A DNA stretch of 64,000 nt from Haloarcula rara (GCF_029338235.1 NZ_CP119785.1:1302001-1366000); one strand, 5' to 3'. Shown: positions 18,444-27,443, numbered from the stretch's first letter. A program made the numbers and translations. The notes: a model not told the origin generated them from the sequence alone.

Positions 18444-18887
18444 ATGCCCCACGTCGCCGAGACCCACATCGTCAACCGCGAGCGCGTCCAGCCGACCCAC
18501 GCCAACAACTACAACTCTGCCCACGGAGGACTCGTGATGAAGTGGATGGACGAAATCGGCGCGATGTCGGCCATGCGAGCCGCCCAGCAGTCCTGTGTCA
18601 CCGCCCAGATGTCTCGCGTCGACTTCGAGCGTCCAATCCCCATCGGCGACAACGCGCTCGTGGAGTCCTACGCCTACGAAACCGGCCGGACGAGCGTGCG
18701 GGTGCGGATAGACGTCAGCGCGGAGAACCCCCACACCGGCGAGACCGAGCCGACCACCTCCGCCTACGCCACCTTCGTCGCCGTCGAGGACGGCAAGCCG
18801 ACGCCGGTCCCCGACCTCGACGTCAAGGGCGAACGCTGCAAGGAACTCAAGGAGAAGGCGCTGGCCGAGGAACCGAACCGAGAGTGA
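18444..18887 (+). CDS. Acyl-CoA thioesterase (hotdog fold)
   Basis: 147 residues. NYNSAHGGLVMKWMDEIGAMSAMR is broken into the hotdog features: Asn-His-Gly at the start of the central helix and the acidic residue D44-E45 region used in YciA-type thioesterases. VDFERPIPIGD and TSVRVRIDVSAENP are the following strands. It hydrolyses acyl-CoA to free acid and CoA; chain-length preference cannot be predicted. Confidence 0.88.
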   Translation: MPHVAETHIVNRERVQPTHANNYNSAHGGLVMKWMDEIGAMSAMRAAQQSCVTAQMSRVDFERPIPIGDNALVESYAYETGRTSVRVRIDVSAENPHTGETEPTTSAYATFVAVEDGKPTPVPDLDVKGERCKELKEKALAEEPNRE

Positions 18888-18889
18888 GG

Positions 18890-19054
18890 TCAGGTTCGCA
18901 GTTCCCGACCCAGCGCGGAGCCACTGGCCCCGCCCAGCGCGCCCAGGACCGCGCCGACAGCGAACCCTATCGCCGCACCGTTTCTCGTAAAGGTGGCCGC
19001 GATATCCGAAAAATCGGCCGTCGCCGCTCCGTGGGCCGGCATCGCTACCATCAT
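18890..19054 (-). CDS. Small membrane protein
   Basis: About 54 residues from the ATG at 19054; two further in-frame ATGs at 19051 and 19042 are also possible. The second half is a Gly/Ala-rich hydrophobic helix with glycine-zipper spacing (GFAVGAVLGALGGASGSALG). It is convergent with the thioesterase. No family is recognised. Confidence 0.45.
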   Translation of the reverse strand: MMVAMPAHGAATADFSDIAATFTRNGAAIGFAVGAVLGALGGASGSALGRELRT

Positions 19055-19067
19055 GACCGATACCGAC

Positions 19068-19253
19068 TCAGCCGCCTTCGTCGTGACTCCCAGCTTCCAG
19101 GGCAGCGTCAAGCGACGCAACGACATCTCGGATCTCCTGTGTGTACTCTCCCTCTGTACCGGCGTCTTCGAGTTCGTCCCTGTAATCGCGGAGCGTGTCG
19201 GCGGCCGAAGCGACGGTCATCCGCGAGAGCGTGACACTGTTCGATTGGGCCAT
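19068..19253 (-). CDS. Small helical haloarchaeal protein, function unknown
   Basis: 61 residues from the ATG at 19253 (MAQSNSVTLSRMT). Two predicted helices (SAADTLRDYRDELEDA and EYTQEIRDVVASLDAAL) and an acidic composition typical of soluble haloarchaeal proteins. No named family recognised. It sits directly downstream of the Mrr-type gene on the same strand. Confidence 0.5.
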   Translation of the reverse strand: MAQSNSVTLSRMTVASAADTLRDYRDELEDAGTEGEYTQEIRDVVASLDAALEAGSHDEGG

Positions 19254-19261
19254 GCGATAAT

Positions 19262-20269
19262 CTATGTCAGGACGAACGTTTTGCTGTGTCCATCGGCAAC
19301 CGTGTCGACGTCTGGCAACACTGTGAGCCACTGCGCGACGGTGCTCGACCGACGTGCGACGCTCGATTGAGACAGTGTCGTCTCCGCCGCCAGCGTCGCT
19401 TTCAGACCGTCGTAGGATAGTTCGCCGTCCCGCTTGAGTTCCTCGTATACGCGCGTGACAATCTCGACCTCGCGGACTGCGTCAACCAGCAGCTTCTCGG
19501 CGGCCTGCGTGTCATCGCGTTCGTGCAGCCTGAGATACTTCGTCCCAGCACTCGTGAGTCCCCAGCGGCGTACTTCGCGGCCGTCCACCAGTTTCGGTGT
19601 GTCCTTGTGAACGAACCCCAGCAGCCATCCCGCAGTCCCGTACAGGTCGGCGTGTCTCGAGTCGAACTCCGCGACCTCGCCGTGTATCGCGCTCTTCGTG
19701 CCGTCCGTCGTCTCGATGGCGTTCAGGAACCGACGGAGTGTCTCGAAACTGTTCGCGAGCGGGACTTCGCTCGAGGGGACCGTCGCTTCCTGTTCTGGCT
19801 CTTCGAGTGCGTCCCAGAACTCGCCGTCGACCTCGTACCCAGATTGCTGTTCGCTCACCCCGATCTGATGCTGTACCATCGTCTTCGCGAGACGCTCGCC
19901 ATCGACAAGCTGAATCTGCAGCTCGTCGGCTGCCGCCACGGCGGGTTCGGTGAACGAACTGGACGTGATATACGTCCCGGTCTGATAGTTCGCCTGCGTC
20001 AACGCACCGCTGAACCGCTGGATGTAGCTGTTCCCGACAGTGTTTCCCTCGGCGTACCGCTTGACCTGTGCCCCGAACAGCGCGGTAAAGACGTCCTCGT
20101 CGATACGGCCCTCGATATCGATCCCCTCGTCCTGGCGGAACGCCGTCACCTGCACAGACTCCGTCTGCAACCGACGAGCGAGAACCATCTTGCACAGAAC
20201 TTCGAACAGCTCCGGCGTCGTCTCGTACATCCGGTCGCGGAGATGGTCTCGCATAGACGCCGCCTTCAT
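19262..20269 (-). CDS. Mrr-type restriction endonuclease-like protein
   Basis: 335 residues. The Mrr/PD-(D/E)xK catalytic core is visible: EGIDIEGRI (Asp at about residue 51) and AQVKRYAEG (Gln-x-Lys at 68-70). The middle (about 160-260) has winged-helix-like segments, and the C-terminal 70 residues (VYEELKRDGELSYDGLKATL) look like a DNA-binding winged helix. Mrr enzymes cleave modified DNA. No methyltransferase gene is near. It lies next to tRNA-Thr and its duplicated 3' ends, as expected of cargo of an integrated element. Confidence 0.8.
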   Translation of the reverse strand: MKAASMRDHLRDRMYETTPELFEVLCKMVLARRLQTESVQVTAFRQDEGIDIEGRIDEDVFTALFGAQVKRYAEGNTVGNSYIQRFSGALTQANYQTGTYITSSSFTEPAVAAADELQIQLVDGERLAKTMVQHQIGVSEQQSGYEVDGEFWDALEEPEQEATVPSSEVPLANSFETLRRFLNAIETTDGTKSAIHGEVAEFDSRHADLYGTAGWLLGFVHKDTPKLVDGREVRRWGLTSAGTKYLRLHERDDTQAAEKLLVDAVREVEIVTRVYEELKRDGELSYDGLKATLAAETTLSQSSVARRSSTVAQWLTVLPDVDTVADGHSKTFVLT

Positions 20270-20637
20270 GCGTTACTGCTGCGTCTACGCGCATATAAGC
20301 ATGTACGCCGATATTGGGGTGTCACTTCGCGCAGTTTACGCTAGCGGCTCGTGGTGACGGGGTAGTGGCCGGAATTTGAACGACGCGAAGACGGTCGCTC
20401 GCTCCGCTCACGCTGCCTCTTCTCTCGATTCAAATCCCGCTTCAGCTTCGTACAGCGACACGGGACGCGGCGCGATGAAACGCGCCGCTCGTAGTTTGTG
20501 TGCAGAAAGAGCCTAGGCCGGAATTTGAACCAGAGGAAGACTCACTGCGTTCGTCTTCCAGGGATTCAAATTCCGTGTCCGGCTTTCCACGCGCGACGGA
20601 CCCGTCGCTGTCGCTTCCGGGTCAGTCGCTTAGAGAA
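20270..20637. other. Intergenic region with duplicated tRNA-Thr 3' ends
   Basis: Contains two partial copies of the tRNA-Thr 3' end (20367-20380 and 20511-20529), each paired with an inverted TTCAAAT-containing segment downstream (about 20418-20428 and 20560-20569). No gene seen. Confidence 0.6.
20511..20529. repeat. att-like duplicate of the tRNA-Thr 3' end
   Basis: The 19 bases GCCTAGGCCGGAATTTGAA are identical to 20639-20657, the T-loop-to-acceptor end of the tRNA-Thr gene. A shorter 14-base match (GGCCGGAATTTGAA) is at 20367-20380. Such duplications form when elements integrate at tRNA 3' ends. Confidence 0.65.
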
Positions 20638-20709
20638 AGCCTAGGCCGGAATTTGAATCCGGGGTCTCGTCCTTACCAAGGACGCGCTTTACCGCTAAGC
20701 TACCCAGGC
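20638..20709 (-). tRNA. tRNA-Thr (GGT)
   Basis: On the minus strand the acceptor GCCTGGG pairs with CCTAGGC (one G-U), the anticodon stem CGTCC/GGACG encloses TTGGTAA with anticodon GGT, and the T arm is CCGGA-TTCAAAT-TCCGG. The discriminator base is U, as in archaeal tRNA-Thr. No intron; CCA is not encoded. Confidence 0.95.
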
Positions 20710-20762
20710 GCACTTTTCTCTATCCGGCAATTGTCTTTAGGCGTTTCGATTCGTGCCCGCAG

Positions 20763-21401
20763 TCAGTGGTCGGCGGCGGCTTCGGTCCCCTGATTTGCCC
20801 CGGTGTGACCGGCCAGTTCCTCGGCCACCCCACCGCTCAGCACGGTCTCGGCCTCGGGCAGCCCGTCGGCGGCCAGGTCGACGCCGACCGCGCGCAGTTC
20901 GGGCGTCGGTTCCTGGCCACCAGCGGTGAGGCCCGCGACGACGGCGAGGTCGCAGATGTCGACCTCCAGATTGCCGTCCAGGTCGTCGTCGCCAGTCGTC
21001 CGCAGTTCGGTCTGGTCCTTCCCGAACTCGCGGACCACGTCGACGGCGGCCGCGGCGGCGTCGGTCCGGGCCAGCAGGTAGAACCCGCGGGAGACGAGGA
21101 TGTCGGCGATGAGAATGTCCAGGTCGGCGGCGTCGCGGTCGCCGGTGGTCCAAGGGTCGTCGCGGGCGAGCCGTCGGGTCAGCGTGAGGCCCTCGTAGAT
21201 GAGCTGGACGCCGGCGGCGCGGTCCGCGTCGCTGTCGGCGGCCGGGATGCCGCGAGCGGCCGCCTCGGCGACGAGCGTCAGCACGCCCGGGGCGAGCGAG
21301 GCGTCGTCGAGCCGGGCGGTGAGACGGTCACGGAGTCGCTCGGGTTCGACGTCGTCGACACCCGCCAGCGCGGCACGGCGGACCGCCGCCACTTCCTCCA
21401 T
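20763..21401 (-). CDS. DUF7114-like haloarchaeal protein
   Basis: 212 residues, mostly helical. GVQLIYEGLTLTRRLARDDPW and DILIADILVSRGFYLLARTDA recall polyprenyl-synthetase-like helix bundles (Asp-rich helices), but the DDxxD motifs are absent, so no prenyl transfer is claimed. It fits a conserved haloarchaeal family known as DUF7114. It is divergent from the enoyl-CoA hydratase, with 60 bases between the starts. Confidence 0.7.
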   Translation of the reverse strand: MEEVAAVRRAALAGVDDVEPERLRDRLTARLDDASLAPGVLTLVAEAAARGIPAADSDADRAAGVQLIYEGLTLTRRLARDDPWTTGDRDAADLDILIADILVSRGFYLLARTDAAAAAVDVVREFGKDQTELRTTGDDDLDGNLEVDICDLAVVAGLTAGGQEPTPELRAVGVDLAADGLPEAETVLSGGVAEELAGHTGANQGTEAAADH

Positions 21402-21461
21402 TGCCGAATGGTAGCGGTGGCAAGGGCAAAGACCTTTGGAAACACCACCGTCAGCGGTGAC

Positions 21462-22139
21462 ATGATACGGACGACGGTCGAGGGCGACGTCTGCGTACTG
21501 ACGCTCGCGCGACCGGGACAGCGCAACGCGCTCGACAGCGAGGCCCTTCGTGATCTGGAACGGGCCGTCGCGGACGCGACCGAGCCGGTCATCTATCTCC
21601 GCGGAGAGGGGACGGCCTTCTGTGCCGGCGCGGACCTGGCGGAGGTACGCGCGCTCGATGCGGACGCGGCGGCCGACTTCGCCGCGCTGGGCCAGCGGGT
21701 CGCGAACGCGCTGGAAGGCTACGACGGCGCGGTCGTGGCCGGTATCGACGGCGCGGCCAGAGGCGGGGGCGTCGAGCTGGCGCTTGCCTGCGATATCAGA
21801 GTCGCCACGCCCGCGGCGACGTTCGCCGAGACGGGCGTGAAACTCGGGCTCTTTGGCGCGTGGGGCGGGACGACGCGCCTGCCCCGCGTCGTCGGCGAGG
21901 GCGAGGCGCTCGACCTCGCGCTGTCGGGCCGGACCGTCGACGCCGAGGCGGCCCTGCGGATGGGACTGGTCTCGCGGGTCACCGAGGACCCCCGTGCCGT
22001 GGCCGACGAACTGGCCGCCGTCGACGGCGGCGCGCTCCGGAGGCTGAAGGGACGACTGCGGGACGACGCCGACCAGGCGGCCGGCGACGAGCGCGAGCGC
22101 GCGGCGTTCGCCGAGCTCGTCGAATCCGCTGCGTTCTAG
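21462..22139 (+). CDS. Enoyl-CoA hydratase/isomerase family protein
   Basis: 225 residues from the ATG at 21462, slightly shorter than the usual 255-260. The crotonase oxyanion-hole segments are present (GEGTAFCAGADLAEVRAL and GIDGAARGGGVELALACDIRVA, each cited in part), with the Glu of GGGVELAL and later AETGVKLGLF. Catalyses hydration or isomerisation of enoyl-CoA thioesters in fatty-acid or amino-acid breakdown. The substrate is not predictable; no other beta-oxidation gene is adjacent. Confidence 0.88.
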   Translation: MIRTTVEGDVCVLTLARPGQRNALDSEALRDLERAVADATEPVIYLRGEGTAFCAGADLAEVRALDADAAADFAALGQRVANALEGYDGAVVAGIDGAARGGGVELALACDIRVATPAATFAETGVKLGLFGAWGGTTRLPRVVGEGEALDLALSGRTVDAEAALRMGLVSRVTEDPRAVADELAAVDGGALRRLKGRLRDDADQAAGDERERAAFAELVESAAF

Positions 22140-22182
22140 GTAGCAGTACGTTCAAAACCCCCCGCTGCATACGGTAGTCCCA

Positions 22183-22905
22183 ATGGTGGACTGCGATTAC
22201 TGCGGGGAGTCGTTCGACGGCGAGGATTCGTACCTGGACCATCTCGCCGACGACCACGACGGAGAACTCGGCGCCATCGACCAGCGGCGCGTCGACAGCC
22301 GAAAGAGCGACGACGAGTCGGGCATCTCGCTGATGGCGCTGGCGGTTGCCATCGGCGCCGCCATCGCCGTCGGCGCGACGCTCTACCTGTCGTTCTTCTC
22401 GGGCGGCGGCGGCGATGGCGTCTCGCCCGACGGCATCGAGAGCGAGTCGCTGAAAGACTCGGGCGACAGCGAGACCCTCTCCTCGGTCGAAGAGTTCGAG
22501 AGTGAAGGGAGCGAGCACGTAAGCGAGGGCCAGAACATCGACTATGAGCGGTCACCGCCGCTTTCGGGCCCCCACTACGACAGGCCGACCGAGGGCGGGT
22601 TCTACGAGGAGTCCCAGTCGGCAGGTAACATCGTGCACTCGCTGGAACACGGTGCCGTCGTCATCTACTACGACGAGGGCGCGCTGAACGAGTCCAGCCG
22701 GACCAGCCTCCAGGAGTTCGCTGCGACCCACACCGGTACCTGGCGTAGCGTCATCGTCCTCCCGAACCCCAACGAGAACCCAGAGTCCGACTTCGTCCTG
22801 ACCGCGTGGCGCAACCGGATGTACATGGACAGCTACGACGCACAGACCGTCTACGAGTTCCTCTCCGAGTTCATCGGCCGCGGTCCCGAGAATCCGGTTC
22901 GCTAG
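22183..22905 (+). CDS. Zinc-finger and DUF3105 membrane-anchored protein
   Basis: 240 residues. An N-terminal C2H2-type finger (C4, C7, H20, H25) faces the cytoplasm, a hydrophobic helix follows (about residues 49-71), then a low-complexity Ser/Glu linker. The C-terminal DUF3105 domain contains SGPHYDRP, VHSLEHGAVVIYY and a WRSVIVLPNPNE segment; its paired His residues suggest metal binding. Topology puts DUF3105 outside the cell. Function unknown. Confidence 0.85.
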   Translation: MVDCDYCGESFDGEDSYLDHLADDHDGELGAIDQRRVDSRKSDDESGISLMALAVAIGAAIAVGATLYLSFFSGGGGDGVSPDGIESESLKDSGDSETLSSVEEFESEGSEHVSEGQNIDYERSPPLSGPHYDRPTEGGFYEESQSAGNIVHSLEHGAVVIYYDEGALNESSRTSLQEFAATHTGTWRSVIVLPNPNENPESDFVLTAWRNRMYMDSYDAQTVYEFLSEFIGRGPENPVR

Positions 22906-22968
22906 GCTGGTTTCGTTTTACAGTTGAGGTTTGAATCGAGGGTATTACTGGACCAGATACTGTTGTGC

Positions 22969-23398
22969 ACAGCCAGAAAGCCCCGGCTGTCATCGGAAGC
23001 GAAGCTTCCGATTGCCCGCGAGAGCTACGCTCTCGCCCTGGCTAGACTCGGGGGCCTCGCTGTGCTCCTCGGCCTTCGGCCTGCGGTGTCTGCTCACGGG
23101 CCGAAGGCCCGTGAGCACGTGCCGAGGCGCGTAGCGCCTCGCGCCTTGCGTCGGCCGCCTTCGTCTAGCCAGCCGCCCCTTTCAGTCCCACCCAGCGTTG
23201 TTTGACCAACTGGCTACGGGTGGGACTGAAAGGGGCCGCCCGCTCGACGCACGAGGTCGCTCGAAAGGCGCAAAGCGCCTTTCGTGATGACGAGAGAGCG
23301 AAGCTCTCTCGAACCACGAAGTAAGCACCGCAGGGAACGAAGTGACCGAGGAGCACAACGAGCCGCAGTAGTCGAGCGGGCGGGGGCTTTCTGGCTGT
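22969..23398. repeat. Hairpin-cassette family H2, copy 1, with 16-bp terminal inverted repeats
   Basis: Begins ACAGCCAGAAAGCCCC (22969-22984) and ends with the exact reverse complement GGGGCTTTCTGGCTGT (23383-23398). Inside are nested hairpins: cggaagc-gaa-gcttccg, gcgagagc-tac-gctctcgc, an 18-bp perfect pair cccctttcagtcccaccc/gggtgggactgaaagggg (23176-23193 and 23218-23235), and a 13-bp pair ccgcccgctcgac/gtcgagcgggcgg. It encodes no evident protein. Flanks (22906-22968 and 23399-23523) hold no gene. A shorter, reversed copy is at 35692-35814. Confidence 0.75.
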
Positions 23399-23523
23399 CC
23401 GCAGTGCTGTCGATGTCCAATCGTACCGTGGCTTTCTCGCTCTCAGCACCAACTACCGCGACACCAACCACAACCCCTGGCCGCGGAACGACATTTATTA
23501 TCACGCACCCCCTTGCCGCCCCC

Positions 23524-25500
23524 GTGAACCGTACGGCAGCGCTCGACGCCGTCATCTTCGGGGTAGATATCCAGAGCGGTGACGTCCGCGGGGACGCGCC
23601 CTCCTACGCGCTCGTGGTGTTCAACGGCGACGAACTCAAGCGGGACGTCGTCTCACGGCGGAAACTCAGGCGGCGAATCGAGAGCGAGGAACCCGCCATC
23701 GTGGCGACGGACAACATGTACGAACTGGCCGCCGACAAGGACCAGCTGGTCCACTTCCTCGGGTCGCTGCCAGACGAGACGAAACTGGTGCAGGTGACCG
23801 GCGACGAGCGACCGGAACCGCTCTCGCGGGTGGCCAAGCGCCACGGTGTCCCCTACGGCAAAGAGCCCATGAAGGAAGCGGAGGCCGCCGCCAGGCTCGC
23901 CGCCGCCAACGTCGGCCAGGAAGTCTCTGCCTTCACCGACACGACGGAAGTGAAGGTCTCTCGGGGCCGCTCGACCGGAAAAGGAGGGTGGTCGGAGGAC
24001 CGCTACACGCGACGCATCCACGGCGCGGTCAAGACCCAGGCCCGCGAGGTCGAGTCCGAACTCGACGCGGCCGGCCTGGCGTACGAACGGGACGTGACCG
24101 AGAAGTACGGCGGCTTCTCGAACGCCGTCTTCCGGGTCGAGGGGCGGCCCCAGGATATCCCCGTCTCCACCCATCGGTCGGGCGACACCCGCGTCGAAAT
24201 CGAGCGGGTGCGCCGGGACGGGATCGAGTTCCGCCCGCTGGCGAAACGGCGGGACCACGTCGTCGTCGGCGTCGACCCCGGCACCACGACGGCGGTCGCC
24301 ATCGTCGGGTTGGACGGCGAAGTTTTGGACGTCTACTCCTCGCGGACCAGCGACCAGGCCGACGTCATCGAGTGGATAATCGAGCGCGGCCGGCCGGTCG
24401 TCGTCGCCGCCGACGTGACGCCGATACCCGAGACCGTCGAGAAGTTCCGCCGCTCGTTCGACGCGGCGGGCTGGGCGCCCGAACGCGACTTGCCGGTCGA
24501 CGAGAAGAAACACCGGACCCGCGAGGAGGGGTACGACAACGACCACGAGCGGGACGCGATGGCCGCCGCGCTCTATGCCTTCGACGGCCACGAGAGCCAG
24601 TTCGAGCGAGTCGCACAGAAGGTGCCCGCGCGCCACGAGGTCGGCCCCGTCGTCGCCCGGGTCGTCGCCGGCGAGGAGTCAGTCGAGTCGGTGCTGCGGG
24701 ACATCGAGGGCGAGGACGAACCCGAAGAGGACGCCGCCAGCCACCAGCCGCGGGAACTCACCGCCGACGAGAAGAAGATAAAACGGCTACAGGCCCGCAT
24801 CGACCGGCTGGAAGACCACGTCGAGGAGCTCAAGGGGACCATCCAGCAGAAGGACGAGCAACTGCAGGAGAAGGACAAACAGCTGGAGAAAGCGAGACAG
24901 GAGGGGCGCCGGGAGGTCCGCAAGGACCGCGAGGTAACCAGACTGGAGCGACGCAACGAGGCCCTCGAACGCACGGTCGAGGAAGAGAAACAAAAGCGCA
25001 AACAACTGGGCGAGAAACTGGAGCGGCTCAAGGAGCTCTGGAAGCTCGACCACTCGAACTTCGCCGACGTCTCCGAACACGAGGAGGGGCTGGTCCCGGT
25101 GAAGGTCGTCGAGCAGTTCACCCGCAGCGCCATCGACGAGGCCGACGAGCAGTTCGGGCTCGCGGCGGGCGATATCGTCATGTTCCGGGACGCCTCCGGG
25201 GCCGGGAAATCCACGGCCGAGCGGCTGGCCGACGTCGACCCGCGGCTGGTGCTGCGCAACGAGAATCTCTCCGAGGCCGCCGACGAGGTGCTGTTCGACC
25301 ACGAGATTCCCGTCGCCCCGGCCGAGATGGTTCCCGTCCAGGAGGTCGACGAACTCGCCATCGCCCGCGAGGAGGCCGTCGAGGACGCTATCGAGGACTG
25401 GCACGAGCGAGCCGAGGAGCGCCGCCAGGAACAGAACGCCGAGATGGTCGACCAGATTATCAGCGAGCATCGGGCCGACAGGCCCGTGAGTGGGGAGTAG
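23524..25500 (+). CDS. DUF460 protein with RNase H-like core and coiled coil
   Basis: 658 residues from the GTG at 23524; upstream codons run through a repeat element. The N-terminal third is a conserved DUF460 module (FGVDIQSGD at about 12-20). An RNase H/RuvC-like core starts at VGVDPGTTTAVAIV (about 248-261) with further acidic positions near AADVTPIPE and DNDHERDAMAAALYAF. A long charged coiled coil spans about residues 415-505. Probably a nuclease-like or DNA/RNA-binding protein; function unproven. Confidence 0.85.
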   Translation: MNRTAALDAVIFGVDIQSGDVRGDAPSYALVVFNGDELKRDVVSRRKLRRRIESEEPAIVATDNMYELAADKDQLVHFLGSLPDETKLVQVTGDERPEPLSRVAKRHGVPYGKEPMKEAEAAARLAAANVGQEVSAFTDTTEVKVSRGRSTGKGGWSEDRYTRRIHGAVKTQAREVESELDAAGLAYERDVTEKYGGFSNAVFRVEGRPQDIPVSTHRSGDTRVEIERVRRDGIEFRPLAKRRDHVVVGVDPGTTTAVAIVGLDGEVLDVYSSRTSDQADVIEWIIERGRPVVVAADVTPIPETVEKFRRSFDAAGWAPERDLPVDEKKHRTREEGYDNDHERDAMAAALYAFDGHESQFERVAQKVPARHEVGPVVARVVAGEESVESVLRDIEGEDEPEEDAASHQPRELTADEKKIKRLQARIDRLEDHVEELKGTIQQKDEQLQEKDKQLEKARQEGRREVRKDREVTRLERRNEALERTVEEEKQKRKQLGEKLERLKELWKLDHSNFADVSEHEEGLVPVKVVEQFTRSAIDEADEQFGLAAGDIVMFRDASGAGKSTAERLADVDPRLVLRNENLSEAADEVLFDHEIPVAPAEMVPVQEVDELAIAREEAVEDAIEDWHERAEERRQEQNAEMVDQIISEHRADRPVSGE

Positions 25501-25706
25501 TCGGCACGGGGGCAACGAATCCGATGACAGCAGCGCAGAGTGACGTGTCACTCGGCGCATCCGACGGACAGACGACCGTGCGCCGATGTCGAGACGGAAG
25601 CCATGCGGCCTCCGGTCGGAGAGAGCCCCGAACCACCGTGAGGGGGAGACGGGACTCACCGATGGGCCGGCCGCTGACAATGCTGAGAGACCCGATAGCG
25701 GCGAGC

Positions 25707-26261
25707 TTAGCTGACCACTCTGTAGAGCAAGTCCCCGACAGCGTCGAAGAACCATATATAAAAGAAGTACCCCGCGAGCCCCAGCAGCGGATACAGATAC
25801 CAGACGAGTGAGACAGAACCGACCACGGGCAGACTGAACGGCACGCTCACCCCGATAAGCGTAGCAGTCGAAGTCATACCAGCGACCCCAGCCAGTAGTT
25901 TGACGGTTGATAGGTATCCGGCCGGCAGGCCGCCCTTCGCAAGCGCCGTTACCTCGGCAGTCTCTGAGGGGGGCTCACGCGAGTGTGGGTCGTCATCCTC
26001 GGCGGTAGAAGCCTCACGACGAATCTTCGCCCGCTTTCGCGATTCGGAGTTCCTGTAGCGATACCACAGGAGGAGGGGGCTGGTGCCGAAGACGCCGAGC
26101 GAATAGACGAGCCGTGCGAGCGGGGTGAAGACGGCTATGTCCGGATACACCAGTGCGAACAAGAGCCCCCAGAACGCGAGCGCGACAGAGAGCGCTGCAA
26201 CGACGACGAAGCCTTTGGTCACCGTCCCAGTCGATTCCTCGGCCACCGTATTGTTCGACAT
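25707..26261 (-). CDS. Membrane protein, function unknown
   Basis: 184 residues from the ATG at 26261 (MSNNTVAEEST). About four membrane segments (roughly 18-40, 45-65, 118-145, 150-178) around a basic/acidic cytoplasmic loop (YRNSESRKRAKIRRE). No family recognised. Just upstream of the start is an A/T run (26268-26282), which may carry its promoter. Confidence 0.65.
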   Translation of the reverse strand: MSNNTVAEESTGTVTKGFVVVAALSVALAFWGLLFALVYPDIAVFTPLARLVYSLGVFGTSPLLLWYRYRNSESRKRAKIRREASTAEDDDPHSREPPSETAEVTALAKGGLPAGYLSTVKLLAGVAGMTSTATLIGVSVPFSLPVVGSVSLVWYLYPLLGLAGYFFYIWFFDAVGDLLYRVVS

Positions 26262-26403
26262 TCGAATCTTATTAAAAAAAACATAGCGCATCAGTCTGTG
26301 GAGACAACCTGCGACGCCACACGTCGTAACGAGTGTCGCGGGACTCGGAAAGCCGACCAACCGCGGAATATTTGACGGCCCCTCGCCTACGCCCAGCCAA
26401 CAG

Positions 26404-27426
26404 ATGGACGCGCCGCTGTGGACCGAGACGCACGCGCCGGCACTCGAAGACATCCCACAGCCGGAGGCTCGCGAGCACCTCCAGGGAGCGCTTCAGGAAC
26501 CCATGAACCTGCTGGTCCACGGGCCGAAAGGGGCGGGCAAGACCGCCGCCGTTCGGGCCTACGCCCGCGAGGTCCACGAGAACCCCGACGCCGACTTCAC
26601 CGAACTCAACGTCGCCGACGTGTTCGACATGACAAAAAAGGAGGTCGCCAACGACCCCCGGTTTTCGTCCTTTATCGACAGCAAGCGCCGCCGGGACTCC
26701 TCGAAGGCCGACCTCATCAACCACGTGCTGAAGGAGTCGGCCAGCTACACGCCGATGTCTGGGTCCTACAAGACCATCCTTCTCGACAACGCCGAGGGGA
26801 TGCGCGAGGACTTCCAGCAGGCCCTGCGCCGGGTGATGGAACAGTACTACGAGGCGACGCAGTTCGTCATCGCCACGCGCCAGCCCTCCGCACTGATTCC
26901 GCCGATTCGCTCGCGCTGTTTCCCGGTCGTGATGCGCGGCCCGACCCACGCCGAGGCCGTCGGCGTGCTGGAAACTATCGTCACCGAGGAGGGCGTCGAC
27001 CACGACGACGACGGGCTGGAGTACGTCGCCGGCTACGCAGAAGGGGACCTCCGGACAGCGGTGCTTGCCGCCCAGACCACCTACGAGGAGACCGGCGAGG
27101 TGACGATGGAGACGGCCTACGAGACGCTCACGGGACTGGAAGCGGACGACGCCGTCGAGTCGATGGTCGAGGCCGCCGAGGAGGGGCGGTTCACCGACGC
27201 GCGCTCCGAGCTCGATGACCTGCTCGTCGACGAGGGCTATGGAGCTGATGACGTAATTGAAGAACTGCTCGACGTGGCCCGCTCGCGGTACTCGGGAAAG
27301 CGGCTGGCAGCGGTCCACGAACTCGCCGGCGAGGCCGACATGGCGCTGACCGAAGCGGCCAACGAGCGGATTCACCTCTCGCGACTGCTTGCGGATATCG
27401 GCCAGCTCCGATACGGGCAGGGGTGA
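26404..27426 (+). CDS. rfcC: Replication factor C small subunit, RfcC-type
   Basis: 340 residues. AAA+ clamp-loader features in order: Walker A HGPKGAGKT (about 39-47), a divergent Walker B ILLDNAEGM with Asn-Ala-Glu where other small subunits have Asp-Glu-Ala-Asp, the sensor segment, and the SRC motif RSRCFPVV (about 176-183). The C-terminal collar follows. RFC loads the PCNA clamp at primer ends. The altered Walker B suggests one non-hydrolysing or specialised subunit among the paralogues. Sits alone, divergent from a membrane-protein gene. Confidence 0.88.
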   Translation: MDAPLWTETHAPALEDIPQPEAREHLQGALQEPMNLLVHGPKGAGKTAAVRAYAREVHENPDADFTELNVADVFDMTKKEVANDPRFSSFIDSKRRRDSSKADLINHVLKESASYTPMSGSYKTILLDNAEGMREDFQQALRRVMEQYYEATQFVIATRQPSALIPPIRSRCFPVVMRGPTHAEAVGVLETIVTEEGVDHDDDGLEYVAGYAEGDLRTAVLAAQTTYEETGEVTMETAYETLTGLEADDAVESMVEAAEEGRFTDARSELDDLLVDEGYGADDVIEELLDVARSRYSGKRLAAVHELAGEADMALTEAANERIHLSRLLADIGQLRYGQG

Positions 27427-27443
27427 ACGGCCTCGGACCAGCC

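Noticed and set aside
22924..23205. Frames with ARKPRLSSEAKLPIARESYALALA across the H2 element, also near 35653-35841
   Set aside because: They translate the hairpin repeat itself; stems differ between copies without keeping codons, which argues against protein selection.
23176..23235. 18-bp inverted repeat resembling a CRISPR or attachment repeat
   Set aside because: Only one inverted pair with one spacer; no direct repeat array, no cas genes.
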